A stretch of DNA of 18,185 bases, taken from JBQCEE01 sp051960575. Its GTDB lineage: Bacteria > Actinomycetota > Actinomycetes > Mycobacteriales > Jatrophihabitantaceae. A program made the position numbers and the translations under genes. The stretch spans positions 1 to 18,185 of the forward strand of contig NZ_JBQCEE010000337.1 in NCBI RefSeq assembly GCF_051960575.1. Direction: 5' to 3'. Position 1 is the first letter of the stretch; every line of letters begins with the position of its first letter. Of the stretch, positions 1-7,195 are shown piece after piece. The notes beneath the pieces are model-generated. The model was not told the DNA's origin and did no database searches. It saw only the letters and a list, made by a program, of their open reading frames with translations.

Positions 1-345
1 GACCTCGTCGACCGTCGCGATGAGCGCGCGCCGCAGGTCGAGCGCGGCCTCCCGTCCGTGCCGGCGAGCGAGGGCCGGCATGCCGATGGGGAACAGCGCC
101 GAGCACCAGCCGCCGTTGCGTCCGCTGGCGCCGAACCCCGCGATCTCGGCCTCGACGACCACGACGGACAGGTCCGGCTGCGCGCGCAGCAGGTACAGGG
201 CCGTCCACAGCCCGCTCAGGCCCGCCCCGACGATGGCGACGTCCGCGTCGAGCGCCCCGCGGTGACCGGTGTTGCGGGGCCGCAGCAGGTCACCGTCGAG
301 CGTGGCCACCTGGTCGAGCCACAGCGACACCTCGCGATACGTCAC
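1..345 (-). CDS. FAD-dependent oxidoreductase (DAO/amine-oxidase-like), 3' part cut by window edge
   Basis: The 115 N-terminal residues are present and the rest lies beyond the left edge. Reading leftward from a GTG at 345, the protein has a dinucleotide-binding motif, AIVGAGLSGLWTALYLLR (about residues 34-51), then an acidic strand end VVVVEAE. This is followed by GFGASGRNGGWCSALFP (about residues 66-82), which is typical of DAO-family flavoproteins such as gamma-glutamylputrescine oxidase-like or glycine/D-amino-acid oxidases. These enzymes oxidise amines or amino acids with FAD in the cytoplasm; the substrate cannot be told from this fragment. GTG345 is chosen because no ATG or GTG lies close upstream in frame and the N-terminal distance to the FAD motif is normal for the family. 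No good Shine-Dalgarno sequence precedes it. The gene is divergent from the VOC gene, 94 bp away. Confidence 0.8.
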   Translation of the reverse strand, partial: MTYREVSLWLDQVATLDGDLLRPRNTGHRGALDADVAIVGAGLSGLWTALYLLRAQPDLSVVVVEAEIAGFGASGRNGGWCSALFPIGMPALARRHGREAALDLRRALIATVDEV

Positions 346-439
346 GCCGAAGATTCTTGCCTGTGACCGATGAGTTCCGGTGACGGCCCGGGTCGTACGT
401 GGTGTCATATCGATCAGCACCGGCCAGCAGGAGGCCAGC

Positions 440-835
440 ATGACGTCCACACCCACCACCACCGGCATTCGCGGCATCTCGCTCGTCTGCGTCCCGACCG
501 TCGAGCAGGACCGCGCCGTCGAGTTTTACGAGCGGCTCGGCTTCGAGAAGCGCGTCGACACCCCGTTCGGCGGCGAGTACCGCTGGATCGAGGTCTACCC
601 GCCGAGCGGCGAGACCGGGATTGCGCTCGCGCCGCCGCCGCCCGGCTCGGGCGTCGAGCCCACGATCACCGGCATCACGATCACGACGGCCGACATCGAC
701 GCGACGCACGCCGAGTTCGTCGCCCGCGGCATCGACGTCGACGCGCAAGTGTCGCGCATGGGCGACCCGGTGCCGCCGTTGTTCTGGTTCCGTGACCCGA
801 GCGGGCACACGCTGATGGTGGTCGAGCAGCCCTGA
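440..835 (+). CDS. VOC (glyoxalase/bleomycin-resistance/dioxygenase-fold) family protein
   Basis: A 131-residue cytoplasmic protein with a single vicinal-oxygen-chelate unit. The N-terminal strand (GISLVCVPTVEQDRAVEFYERLGFEK) and the C-terminal strand (FWFRDPSGHTLMVVEQP) are the characteristic paired elements of VOC proteins. The central GITITTADIDATHAEFVARGI is the second beta-alpha element. Single-domain members usually dimerise. Some bind divalent metals and others only small ligands, so the reaction is unknown. ATG440 is preferred over an in-frame upstream start because a strong AGGAGG (429-434) sits 5 nt before it. The stop TGA (833-835) overlaps the proposed CTG start of the sigma factor. 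First gene of the run VOC-sigma-SRPBCC-amidotransferase, which suggests a role linked to that sigma factor rather than to the sterol genes. Confidence 0.85.
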   Translation: MTSTPTTTGIRGISLVCVPTVEQDRAVEFYERLGFEKRVDTPFGGEYRWIEVYPPSGETGIALAPPPPGSGVEPTITGITITTADIDATHAEFVARGIDVDAQVSRMGDPVPPLFWFRDPSGHTLMVVEQP

Positions 836-1881
836 CCGTCGACTTCACCGCCCTGGCGGAACGGCACCGGGCCGAGCTGCACGCGCACTGCTACCGCATG
901 CTCGGCTCGGTGCACGACGCCGACGACGCCGTGCAGGACACCCTCGTCCGCGCCTGGCGTGGCGTCGACGGGCTCACCGACCCGGCGGCCGCGCGGGCGT
1001 GGCTGTACCGCATCGCCACGAACGTCTGCCTGACCGAGCTCACCCGCCGCAAGTCGCGCGTGCTGCCGCACGACTTCTCCCCCGCCGCCGAGCGAGGTAC
1101 GCCGCCCGGCGCACCTGTCGCCGAGACGGTGTGGATCGAGCCCTACCCCGACGCGGACGTCGCGCCCGGCCGCGCCGGGCCGGAGGCGAGCTACGACCGG
1201 CTCGAGAGCGTCGAACTCGCGTTCGTGGCGGCGCTGCAGCATCTCGCACCGCAGCAGCGGGCCGCGCTCATCCTGCGCGAGGTGCTCGGCTTCAGCGCCC
1301 GCGAGACGGCCGAGCTGCTGGACACCACGGTCGCGTCCGTGAACAGTGCGGTGCAGCGGGCGCGGGCCGCCGTGGCGAAGCGGGTGCCCGACCGCAGCCA
1401 GCAGGCCACGCTGCGCGCGCTCGGCGACACGGCGCTGCAGGAGCTCATCGAGCGCTACGTCGACGCCTGGGAGCGCTGCGACGTCGACGCCTTCACCGCG
1501 CTGCTCGTCGAGGACGCGTCCTTCGCGATGCCGCCCCTGCGCACCTGGTACGCACCGCGTGACGTCATCGCCGAGTGGGCGCGCGAGTTCTCGCTCAACG
1601 GGGCGTGGCGGTGGCGCACCCGGTTGGTGCGCGCGAACGGCCAGCCGGCGCTGGCCTTCTACGCCTGGGACGATGCGGCGGCGGGCTACCTGCCGTTCGC
1701 GCTCAACGTCCTCACTTTGCGTGACGGGCTGGTCAGTGACGTCACCGCGTTCATCGTCCGCAGCACCGAGCCGGCCGACCCGGAGGCCTACGTCCGCTAC
1801 CCCGAGCAAGCGATGGACGCGCGGCAGGGCGGCCTGTTCGCCCGCTTCGGCCTGCCCGACACGCTGCCCGCCGACGCATGA
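832..1881 (+). CDS. ECF RNA polymerase sigma factor, SigG/SigX5-like, with C-terminal SnoaL-like domain
   Basis: Group 4 sigma-70 factor of 349 residues if started at CTG832. Region 2 covers about residues 9-77: ALAERHRAELHAHCYRMLGS, then DADDAVQDTLVRAWRG, then AWLYRIATNVCLTELTRRKSR. Region 4 spans about 128-183: LAPQQRAALILREVLGFSARETAELLDTT, a helix-turn-helix. The linker WIEPYPDADV and a SnoaL-like domain (about 205-330) are typical of the SigG/SigX5-type long ECF factors, whose extra domain is thought to regulate activity in place of a separate anti-sigma. No anti-sigma gene is adjacent. The first ATG in frame (898) would remove about 22 residues of conserved region 2.1. No ATG, GTG or TTG lies between the in-frame stop at 793-795 and ATG898, whereas CTG832 gives the expected N-terminus and a CTGA overlap with the VOC stop. 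Start assignment is inference. Confidence 0.85.
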   Translation: MTVDFTALAERHRAELHAHCYRMLGSVHDADDAVQDTLVRAWRGVDGLTDPAAARAWLYRIATNVCLTELTRRKSRVLPHDFSPAAERGTPPGAPVAETVWIEPYPDADVAPGRAGPEASYDRLESVELAFVAALQHLAPQQRAALILREVLGFSARETAELLDTTVASVNSAVQRARAAVAKRVPDRSQQATLRALGDTALQELIERYVDAWERCDVDAFTALLVEDASFAMPPLRTWYAPRDVIAEWAREFSLNGAWRWRTRLVRANGQPALAFYAWDDAAAGYLPFALNVLTLRDGLVSDVTAFIVRSTEPADPEAYVRYPEQAMDARQGGLFARFGLPDTLPADA

Positions 1882-1891
1882 CCGCACAAGC

Positions 1892-2380
1892 ATGATCGCC
1901 GACCGATGGGGCGTCACGCCGGACGAGACGGTTCGGCGCTACCCGTGCGACGACCTCGTGCGGCAGCCCGTGCTGCAGGCGTGGCGCGGGGTGACCGTCG
2001 CGGCGCCGCCCGAGCGGGTGTGGCAGTGGGTGCGGCAGATCCGGCTCGCCCCGTACAGCTACGACCGGGTCGACAACCTCGGCCGCCAGTCGCCTCAACT
2101 GCTGTTGGACATCCCCGACCCTGTCCCCGGCGACCCGTTCACCGCCTCGGCCGGGCGCGCGGTCGGACGGGTGCTGTCGGTCGAACCGGGCGTGCACCTG
2201 ACCGGCCGCATCGCCGGTGCGGTGATGTCCTACGTGCTGGTGCCGTCGGGCGGCGGCACACGGCTGTTGCTGAAGATCGTGATGGCGCGCGGTCGGCTGC
2301 TCGCACCGTTCGTGTCGGCCGGCGACCTGGTGATGGCCCGGCGCCAGTTGCTCAACCTGAAGGCGCTGGCCGAAGCATGA
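1892..2380 (+). CDS. SRPBCC (START/polyketide-cyclase-fold) family protein
   Basis: A 162-residue protein with features of the SRPBCC ligand-binding fold: GVTVAAPPERVWQWVRQI (about residues 33-50) resembles the family's first strand plus amphipathic helix (xAxPexVWxw). The beta-rich middle part follows, and the C-terminal helix LVMARRQLLNLKALAEA closes the cavity. These proteins bind or cyclise hydrophobic ligands, or act as transport/stress accessory proteins; no ligand is predicted. It lies 10 nt after the sigma factor stop and shares an ATGA overlap (2377-2380) with the amidotransferase, so co-translation is likely. The start ATG1892 has no obvious Shine-Dalgarno, which fits translational coupling. 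Assignment of the reading frame is firm; the family call is moderate. Confidence 0.72.
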   Translation: MIADRWGVTPDETVRRYPCDDLVRQPVLQAWRGVTVAAPPERVWQWVRQIRLAPYSYDRVDNLGRQSPQLLLDIPDPVPGDPFTASAGRAVGRVLSVEPGVHLTGRIAGAVMSYVLVPSGGGTRLLLKIVMARGRLLAPFVSAGDLVMARRQLLNLKALAEA

Positions 2381-3129
2381 CCGCGCCCTTCCTCATGCTG
2401 TCGATCCGTCCCGAGGACGCCGCGGCCGAGGACGAGTACGCCGCGATGCTGCGGTGCACCGGCCTCACCCCAGGCGGGATGCCGATGCTGCGGCTCGATC
2501 GCACCGACCTCGGCGACCTCGACGTCACGGCCTGGTCGGGCATCGTCCTCGGTGGCGGCCCGTGGAACGCCGGCGACCCCGAGCGCACCAAGACGCCCGA
2601 GCAGCGACGCGCCGAGACGGCCCTCTTCCGGCTGCTCGACGAGGTGCAGGCCCACGGTGTGCCGTTCCTCGGTTGCTGCTACGGCATCGGCGTCGTCGGC
2701 CGGTGGCTCGGCGCGACGGTCGACCACACCTTCGGCGAGCCGGTCGGCGCGGTGCCGGTGACACGCTCCGTCGCCGGTCGCACCGACGCCCTCTTCGCCG
2801 GCCTGCCCGACACCTTCGACGCGTTCGTCGGGCACAAGGAGGCGATCAACGGTGCCCTGCCCGGCGAGGCCGTGGTGCTCGCGTCGTCACCGATGTGCCC
2901 GGTGCAGGCGTTCCGGGTGGGCGCGCACATCCACGCCACGCAGTTCCACCCGGAACTCGACGTCGACGGGCTCTGCCGGCGCGTCGACGTCTACCGCCAC
3001 CACGGGTACTTCCCGCCCGACCGGGCGGACGAGGTCAAGGCCGCTGCGCGGCGCAGCACGGTCGTGCACCCACCGACCGTGCTGCGCACCTTCGTCGAAC
3101 TCGCGCAGCGGTCGGCGCTCAGCGCCTGA
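2377..3129 (+). CDS. Class I glutamine amidotransferase (GATase1) family protein
   Basis: A 250-residue stand-alone amidotransferase domain. The nucleophile elbow is VPFLGCCYGIG, with the probable catalytic Cys at about residue 101 (family pattern GxCxG). The His-Glu pair lies in ATQFHPELD, His about 191 and Glu about 193. An oxyanion-type segment, GIVLGGGPWNAGD, is at residues 55-67. Such proteins hydrolyse glutamine to ammonia, or, as stand-alone homologues of the GMP-synthase amidotransferase domain, hydrolyse other gamma-glutamyl substrates; no synthetase partner is encoded nearby. It is the last gene of the sigma-factor run, coupled by ATGA to the SRPBCC gene. Its 3' end overlaps the convergent hydrolase gene by 11 bp, with no terminator hairpin visible between them. 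Confidence 0.88.
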   Translation: MTAPFLMLSIRPEDAAAEDEYAAMLRCTGLTPGGMPMLRLDRTDLGDLDVTAWSGIVLGGGPWNAGDPERTKTPEQRRAETALFRLLDEVQAHGVPFLGCCYGIGVVGRWLGATVDHTFGEPVGAVPVTRSVAGRTDALFAGLPDTFDAFVGHKEAINGALPGEAVVLASSPMCPVQAFRVGAHIHATQFHPELDVDGLCRRVDVYRHHGYFPPDRADEVKAAARRSTVVHPPTVLRTFVELAQRSALSA

Positions 3130-4015
3130 TCGCGCCCTCGACCGCTTGGGCGAGCAGTGCCTGCCCGGCCACGCTCGGGTGCACCCCGCAGCCACCGCCG
3201 GTGAGCACGGTCAGCAGTCCGGCCGCGCAGGTGTCGCCGCCGTTCTGCGCCGCGGCCTGCTGGAACAGGGTGTACGCGTCGGCGACAGTGACGCCGAACG
3301 GCTTGGCCGCCGTGTTCATCGCCTGGTTCAACCCCTGGCTGCTGGCGTTCGCCGCGGCCGAGCGGTAGTCGAGCGAGTAGTAGTCGACGATGACGATCTG
3401 CCCGCGGTAGTGCGCCTGCTGCCGGATCGCCTCGAGCGTTGTCGTCACGTTCGCCGCGACCTTGGCCAGCACGCCGCCGATCTCGGACGCGCACTGGTCG
3501 GCCGTCGTCGCCTGGCACAGGAAGCCGTCGTTCGCGCCGATCATGAGCGTCACGAGCCGCGTGTCCCGGTGGTGCCGCAGGTAGTCGAGCGCGTACTGCA
3601 GCTGCGTGCCCGCGTAGGACACGTGCAGCGGGTAGTGCTCCTTGTAGCCGTTGAGGCCGGTCGGCGTCAGCCCGCAGGCGTAGCTCAGCGTGGTAGCGGA
3701 GTTGAGGCTGCCGGACGTCTCACCCGGGCACGACGCGTTCGCGACGCGCAGGTGCAGCGCCCTGCCGACCAGTTCGGGGTACCCGGTGAAGTTCGCGGCG
3801 TTCGTGTAGTCGGGCGTCGGCGGGTTGTTCGCCTCGCGGTAGCCGAACGCCACCGAGTCGCCGAGGGCGAGGTAGTCCGACGAACGATGCACCTTCTTCA
3901 CGTGACCGCCGGGCGGCGCGGCGCTCGCCGGCGCGACGCCGAGACCGGCGACGCACGCGGCCGCAAGGACCGTTGCGCCGAGCCGGCGAGGACGAGTGAA
4001 GACGGACGAGAGCAC
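3119..4015 (-). CDS. Secreted SGNH/GDSL-type lipase/esterase
   Basis: A 298-residue exported hydrolase starting at GTG4015 with a GGGGTGG ribosome site just upstream. Residues 1-32 form a Sec signal peptide (RPRR, hydrophobic LGATVLAAACVAGLGV, then APASA before the likely cleavage site). Block I is YLALGDSVAFGY with the nucleophile Ser54; block III is MIGANDGF (Asn about 162); block V is GVHPSVAGQALLA with His279. The Asp usually three residues before that His is replaced by Cys276, so the enzyme may work as a Ser-His dyad, as known in some actinobacterial esterases. Six cysteines in the mature part could form three disulfides, as in related secreted actinomycete lipases. Probable substrates are acyl esters outside the cell. 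It converges on the amidotransferase and diverges from the histidine kinase. Confidence 0.9.
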   Translation of the reverse strand: MLSSVFTRPRRLGATVLAAACVAGLGVAPASAAPPGGHVKKVHRSSDYLALGDSVAFGYREANNPPTPDYTNAANFTGYPELVGRALHLRVANASCPGETSGSLNSATTLSYACGLTPTGLNGYKEHYPLHVSYAGTQLQYALDYLRHHRDTRLVTLMIGANDGFLCQATTADQCASEIGGVLAKVAANVTTTLEAIRQQAHYRGQIVIVDYYSLDYRSAAANASSQGLNQAMNTAAKPFGVTVADAYTLFQQAAAQNGGDTCAAGLLTVLTGGGCGVHPSVAGQALLAQAVEGAIRR

Positions 4016-4135
4016 GAGCCACCCCGTTTCCGGGCACCGCCCGCCGCGCCCCGCTGCCCGGTCGTCACGGTCCCCCCTTGCACCTAACGCTGCCGTGAGC
4101 GGTGCGGCAAGAGATCGTCACGATCCGTGGTGCCC

Positions 4136-4141
4136 TAGATT
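4136..4141 (+). promoter_or_regulatory. Predicted -10 element of a leaderless promoter for the histidine kinase
   Basis: TAGATT matches the actinobacterial -10 pattern TANNNT and ends exactly 6 nt before the ATG at 4148, so transcription would start at or next to the start codon. No Shine-Dalgarno is present before that ATG, which agrees with a leaderless mRNA. No convincing -35 hexamer is visible. The rest of the 132-bp gap (4016-4147) holds the opposing promoter region of the hydrolase gene and nothing else recognisable. Confidence 0.55.
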
Positions 4142-4147
4142 TTCAGC

Positions 4148-5596
4148 ATGGTCAGCGCCGAGGCCCGCCCGATGCGTGGCGTCCCGGCGCGGATGTCGGC
4201 CTTCCTGGTGCTGGTGCTGGCAGCCGCCGTCGCGGCACCCGTCCTGATGCGGCACCTCGGCCCGAGCACCGGGCTGCCGACGGTCTGGCTGACCATCCTG
4301 GTGCTCGTCGCCGTCTCGGTGCTGAACGTCGAGATCGGACGCGCCCTCACCGGCGGTCTCGAACGCAGCCAGCAGCCGCACAAGGCGTTGTCGGCGTGGG
4401 CGTTCACCTCGGCGCTGCTGCTGTCGCCGCTCGCCCTGCTGCTCATCGTGCCGCTCACCTACGCCCACGCCTGGTGGCGTGGTCTGCGGGTGGTGCTCTG
4501 GAAGTGGATCGGGTCGGCGGCCTACCTGGTGCTCGCCGGGCTCGGCGCCGCTGCGGTGCGGCACGCGATCATGCACGGCCAGGGCAACCTGATGACCGGC
4601 GACGGCGGGCGCGGCTTCGTGACCCTGCTCGCGGCCGCGGCGACCTTCCTGGCCATCGAGACGCTGCTGTTCACCGGGTCGGCCACCCTCAATCGCGCCT
4701 CGGACGAGGTGTGGTTGCGCCGCACGCTGACCTCGGCGTCGTTCTACCTCACCGAGGCCGGGGTGCTGCTCGTCGGCGGCCTCCTGGCGGGCGTGTGGGG
4801 CGCCGGGCCGTGGTTCGTGCTGCTGCTCGCGCCGATCTACCTGCTGCTGCAGCGGGCCGCGCTGCACGAGCCGATGCGCGAGCGGGCCGCCGCGGCCGCG
4901 GCGCTCGCGGCGAAGAACGACGAGCTGGAACGGGCGAACCAGTTCAAGGTCGACCTGATGGGCATGCTCGGGCACGAGATCGGCAACCCGCTCACCTCGA
5001 TCCGCGGCTTCGCCGAGCTCGGCGCGCAGGCGCTGGACGAGGGCGACGAGGCGATGGCCCGCGACGCCTTCCGGTATGTCGAGCGCAGCGCGCAGCAGGT
5101 GCAGCAGGTGCGCAGCGAGATCCTGGAGATGGTGCGCAGCGAACGGGGCGCCCTCACCGCGCACCCCGAGCCGTGCGAGCTGCTGCCGGTGCTCGAGCAC
5201 GCCATCGCGTCGCAGCCGATCGGGTCGCGGCCGCTGCTCGACTGCCCGCCGGGGCTGACCGCGATCGTCCAGCCGTCACATCTCGACCAGATCGTCACCA
5301 ACCTGCTCAGCAACGCCACCAAGTACGGCGGCGGGGCCACCTGCGTGCGGGCCCAGGCCGTCGCGGGCGGCGTCGAGGTGTCGGTCGAGGACGCCGGGCC
5401 CGGTGTGCCGCCACAGTTCCGACACCTGCTGTTCGAGCGGTTCAGCCGCGACGGCAGCACCTCCCGTCAGCAGCTCGGCACCGGCCTCGGGCTGTTCATC
5501 ACCCGCGAGCTCGCCCGCGCGAACCACGCGAGCATCCGACACCGCGACAACGACCCGCACGGCGCGATCTTCACCCTCACGCTGCCTGCGGCCTGA
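4148..5596 (+). CDS. Membrane sensor histidine kinase (orphan)
   Basis: A 482-residue kinase. The first about 235 residues hold six or more hydrophobic segments (for example 17-34, 46-60, 84-103, 122-137, 157-176, 199-236) forming a membrane sensor module without a large extracellular domain. A short coiled linker (about 240-265) follows. The HisKA box is MLGHEIGNPLTSIRGFAEL with phosphoacceptor His276, and HATPase_c follows: N-box QIVTNLLSNATKYG (Asn389), G1 DAGPGVP (Asp415), F-box FERFSR, G2 GTGLGLFITRELA (444-456). It would autophosphorylate and pass phosphate to a response regulator, but none is encoded next to it. ATG4148 is used because a -10-like TAGATT lies 6 nt upstream; ATG codons at residues 9 and 16 are alternatives. 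It ends at the terminator-like hairpin. Confidence 0.93.
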   Translation: MVSAEARPMRGVPARMSAFLVLVLAAAVAAPVLMRHLGPSTGLPTVWLTILVLVAVSVLNVEIGRALTGGLERSQQPHKALSAWAFTSALLLSPLALLLIVPLTYAHAWWRGLRVVLWKWIGSAAYLVLAGLGAAAVRHAIMHGQGNLMTGDGGRGFVTLLAAAATFLAIETLLFTGSATLNRASDEVWLRRTLTSASFYLTEAGVLLVGGLLAGVWGAGPWFVLLLAPIYLLLQRAALHEPMRERAAAAAALAAKNDELERANQFKVDLMGMLGHEIGNPLTSIRGFAELGAQALDEGDEAMARDAFRYVERSAQQVQQVRSEILEMVRSERGALTAHPEPCELLPVLEHAIASQPIGSRPLLDCPPGLTAIVQPSHLDQIVTNLLSNATKYGGGATCVRAQAVAGGVEVSVEDAGPGVPPQFRHLLFERFSRDGSTSRQQLGTGLGLFITRELARANHASIRHRDNDPHGAIFTLTLPAA

Positions 5597-5608
5597 GCGA
5601 TCCCGCCA

Positions 5609-5662
5609 CCGGACCTTGATGCCGTCAGCGACCCCTGCGTCGTCCGGCGGATCAAGATCCGG
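5609..5662. terminator. Bidirectional terminator-like hairpin between convergent genes
   Basis: CCGGACCTTGAT (5609-5620) pairs with ATCAAGATCCGG (5651-5662) with one mismatch. Inside, GCCG (5621-5624) pairs with CGGC (5645-5648), and CGAC (5629-5632) pairs with GTCG (5639-5642) around a 6-nt loop. The element fills the 73-bp gap between the convergent histidine kinase and SRPBCC genes, so it can serve both. It has no clear U-tract, which is common for actinobacterial hairpin terminators. Confidence 0.6.
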
Positions 5663-5669
5663 ACCGTGA

Positions 5670-6140
5670 TCAGCTCGCTTCGGCGCGCTGCTTGAGCCGG
5701 GCGAGCGTCGCGTCGATGTTGCGGCGGTTCGCGGCGATGCGGTCGCGGGTGCCGGTGGCGAGCCCGGCCGGCCCCTTGAACCAGCCGGGGCGACGGTCCC
5801 ACATCGACTCGGTGACGCGGCAGCCGTCTCCCGTGGCGACGATGTCGTACTGCCAGCGCGCGATCGGGATGACGGTGTGGGTCACGTCGAAGGCGAAGCG
5901 GCCGGTGCGGGCGTCCGTGACCGTGCACTTCGTCGTCCAGCGGCGCCAGCCGTTGGTGTTGGTGCCCGCGAAGACGGCGCCCTCGGTGACGCTCGTGCCC
6001 TTCGTCAGGCGCATGCGCTTGGTCTCGTTGACGACCTCGGTGAACGAGTCGAGGTCGGTGAGCAGGCCCAGGATGCGCTCGGGCGTGGCCTTGATGTCGA
6101 TCGATCCCGATGCGTCCGGCGCGGCGTTCGGCCCCGTCAT
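5670..6140 (-). CDS. SRPBCC family protein, last gene of the hsa operon
   Basis: A 156-residue START/SRPBCC-fold protein. GSIDIKATPERILGLLTDLDSFTEVV (about residues 12-37) is the classic first strand plus helix; a run of antiparallel strands follows (KCTVTDARTGRFAFDVTHTVIPIARWQYDIV), then the long C-terminal helix DRIAANRRNIDATLARLKQRA. The family binds hydrophobic molecules in a helix-grip pocket, so a role in handling a sterol-derived ligand is possible but unproven. ATG6140 has a GGGAGC ribosome site. The gene begins 11 nt after hsaF, in the same direction, so it probably belongs to the operon hsaE-hsaG-hsaF-SRPBCC and shares its KstR-type control. It ends next to the bidirectional hairpin. 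Confidence 0.85.
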   Translation of the reverse strand: MTGPNAAPDASGSIDIKATPERILGLLTDLDSFTEVVNETKRMRLTKGTSVTEGAVFAGTNTNGWRRWTTKCTVTDARTGRFAFDVTHTVIPIARWQYDIVATGDGCRVTESMWDRRPGWFKGPAGLATGTRDRIAANRRNIDATLARLKQRAEAS

Positions 6141-6151
6141 GCGTGCTCCCG

Positions 6152-7195
6152 TCAGACCCGTTCGCGCTGGATCTCCAGTGCGATGTCGATGAGCTGGTCC
6201 TCCTGCCCGCCGACCAGCTTGCGCTGCCCGGCCCGCACGAGGATCTCGGCCCCGCTGACACCGTAACGGTCGGCCTGTCGGTAGGCGTGCTGGAGGAAGC
6301 TGGAGTAGACGCCGGCGTAGCCGATCATGAGCGCCATGCGGTCGAGGGTGCACTCGGTGGGCATGGCCGGACGCACGACGTCCTCGGCAGCGTCGACGAT
6401 CTTGAAGAAGTCGATGCCGGTGTGCCAGCCGAGCTTGTCGCACACGCCGACGAACGCCTCGACCGGTGTGTTGCCCGCGCCGGCGCCGAAACGGCGGGCC
6501 GACCCGTCGATCTGCGTGGCGCCGGCGCGCGCGGCGAGCACCGAGTTGGCGACGGCGAGGTCGAGGTTCTCGTGGCCGTGGAAGCCGACCATGGCGTCGT
6601 CGCCGAGTTCCGCGACGAGGGCCGAGACGCGGTCGCTCACCTGCTCCATGACCAGCGCGCCGGCCGAGTCGACCACGTAGACGCACTGGCAGCCGGCGTC
6701 GGCCATGATGCGCGCCTGCTTCGCCAGCACCTCGGGCGGCTGCGAGTGCGACATCATCAGGAACCCGACCGTCTCGAGACCCAGCTCGCGTGCCAGCCCG
6801 AAGTGCTGGATCGAGATGTCGGCCTCGGTGCAGTGCGTGGCGATACGGCAGATGGACGCGCCGTTGTCCTGCGCGATCCGGATGTCGTCCTTCACCCCGA
6901 CGCCGGGCAGCATCAGCACGGCGATCCTCGCCTGCGTCGCCGTCTCGGCCGCGAGCCTGATCAGCTCCTGCTCGGGTGTGCGCGAGAAGCCGTAGTTGAA
7001 CGACGAGCCGCCGAGGCCGTCGCCGTGGCTCACCTCGATCACCGGCACGCCCGCGCCGTCGAGGGCCGCGACGATCGCGCGCACCTCGTCGGCGGTGAAC
7101 TGGTGCCGCTTGTGGTGCGACCCGTCGCGCAGGCTGGTGTCGGTGATGCGCAGGTCGAGGGTGTCGCTGTACGTCCGTCGCAGGCCCTGGCTCAT
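6152..7195 (-). CDS. hsaF: 4-hydroxy-2-oxovalerate/4-hydroxy-2-oxohexanoate aldolase
   Basis: A 347-residue class II pyruvate aldolase of the DmpG/HsaF family, cleaving 4-hydroxy-2-oxohexanoate to pyruvate and propanal in sterol-ring catabolism. The active-site segment is TDTSLRDGSHHKRHQF, with Arg23, Asp24 and His27 equivalent to DmpG Arg17, Asp18 and His21. Metal-binding His206 and His208 lie in GFHGHENLDLAVANS. The C-terminal part (YSSFLQHAYRQADRYGV) is the communication-domain region that docks the dehydrogenase, so the aldehyde can be channelled to HsaG. Length is as expected for HsaF. The start ATG overlaps the hsaG stop in an ATGA (7192-7195), implying coupled synthesis of the two complex partners. 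The name hsaF rather than a phenol/biphenyl homologue rests on the neighbouring kstD and KstR-type boxes. Confidence 0.94.
   Translation of the reverse strand: MSQGLRRTYSDTLDLRITDTSLRDGSHHKRHQFTADEVRAIVAALDGAGVPVIEVSHGDGLGGSSFNYGFSRTPEQELIRLAAETATQARIAVLMLPGVGVKDDIRIAQDNGASICRIATHCTEADISIQHFGLARELGLETVGFLMMSHSQPPEVLAKQARIMADAGCQCVYVVDSAGALVMEQVSDRVSALVAELGDDAMVGFHGHENLDLAVANSVLAARAGATQIDGSARRFGAGAGNTPVEAFVGVCDKLGWHTGIDFFKIVDAAEDVVRPAMPTECTLDRMALMIGYAGVYSSFLQHAYRQADRYGVSGAEILVRAGQRKLVGGQEDQLIDIALEIQRERV

Noticed and set aside
346..439. A KstR-type box or clear promoter between the FAD oxidoreductase and VOC genes
   Set aside because: No match to TnnAACnnGTTnnA was seen. An AAGAAT 7 nt before GTG345 is only a weak -10 candidate. 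The only firm signal is the AGGAGG ribosome site of the VOC gene.
595..1917. A 440-codon minus-strand frame across the VOC and sigma factor genes
   Set aside because: Composition is low-complexity Arg/Gly/Val/Glu and both plus-strand genes have clear family motifs, so this is a shadow frame.
2852..4087. A 411-codon plus-strand frame across the hydrolase gene
   Set aside because: The minus strand has a signal peptide, GDS and HPS blocks; the plus-strand product is a basic low-complexity chain.
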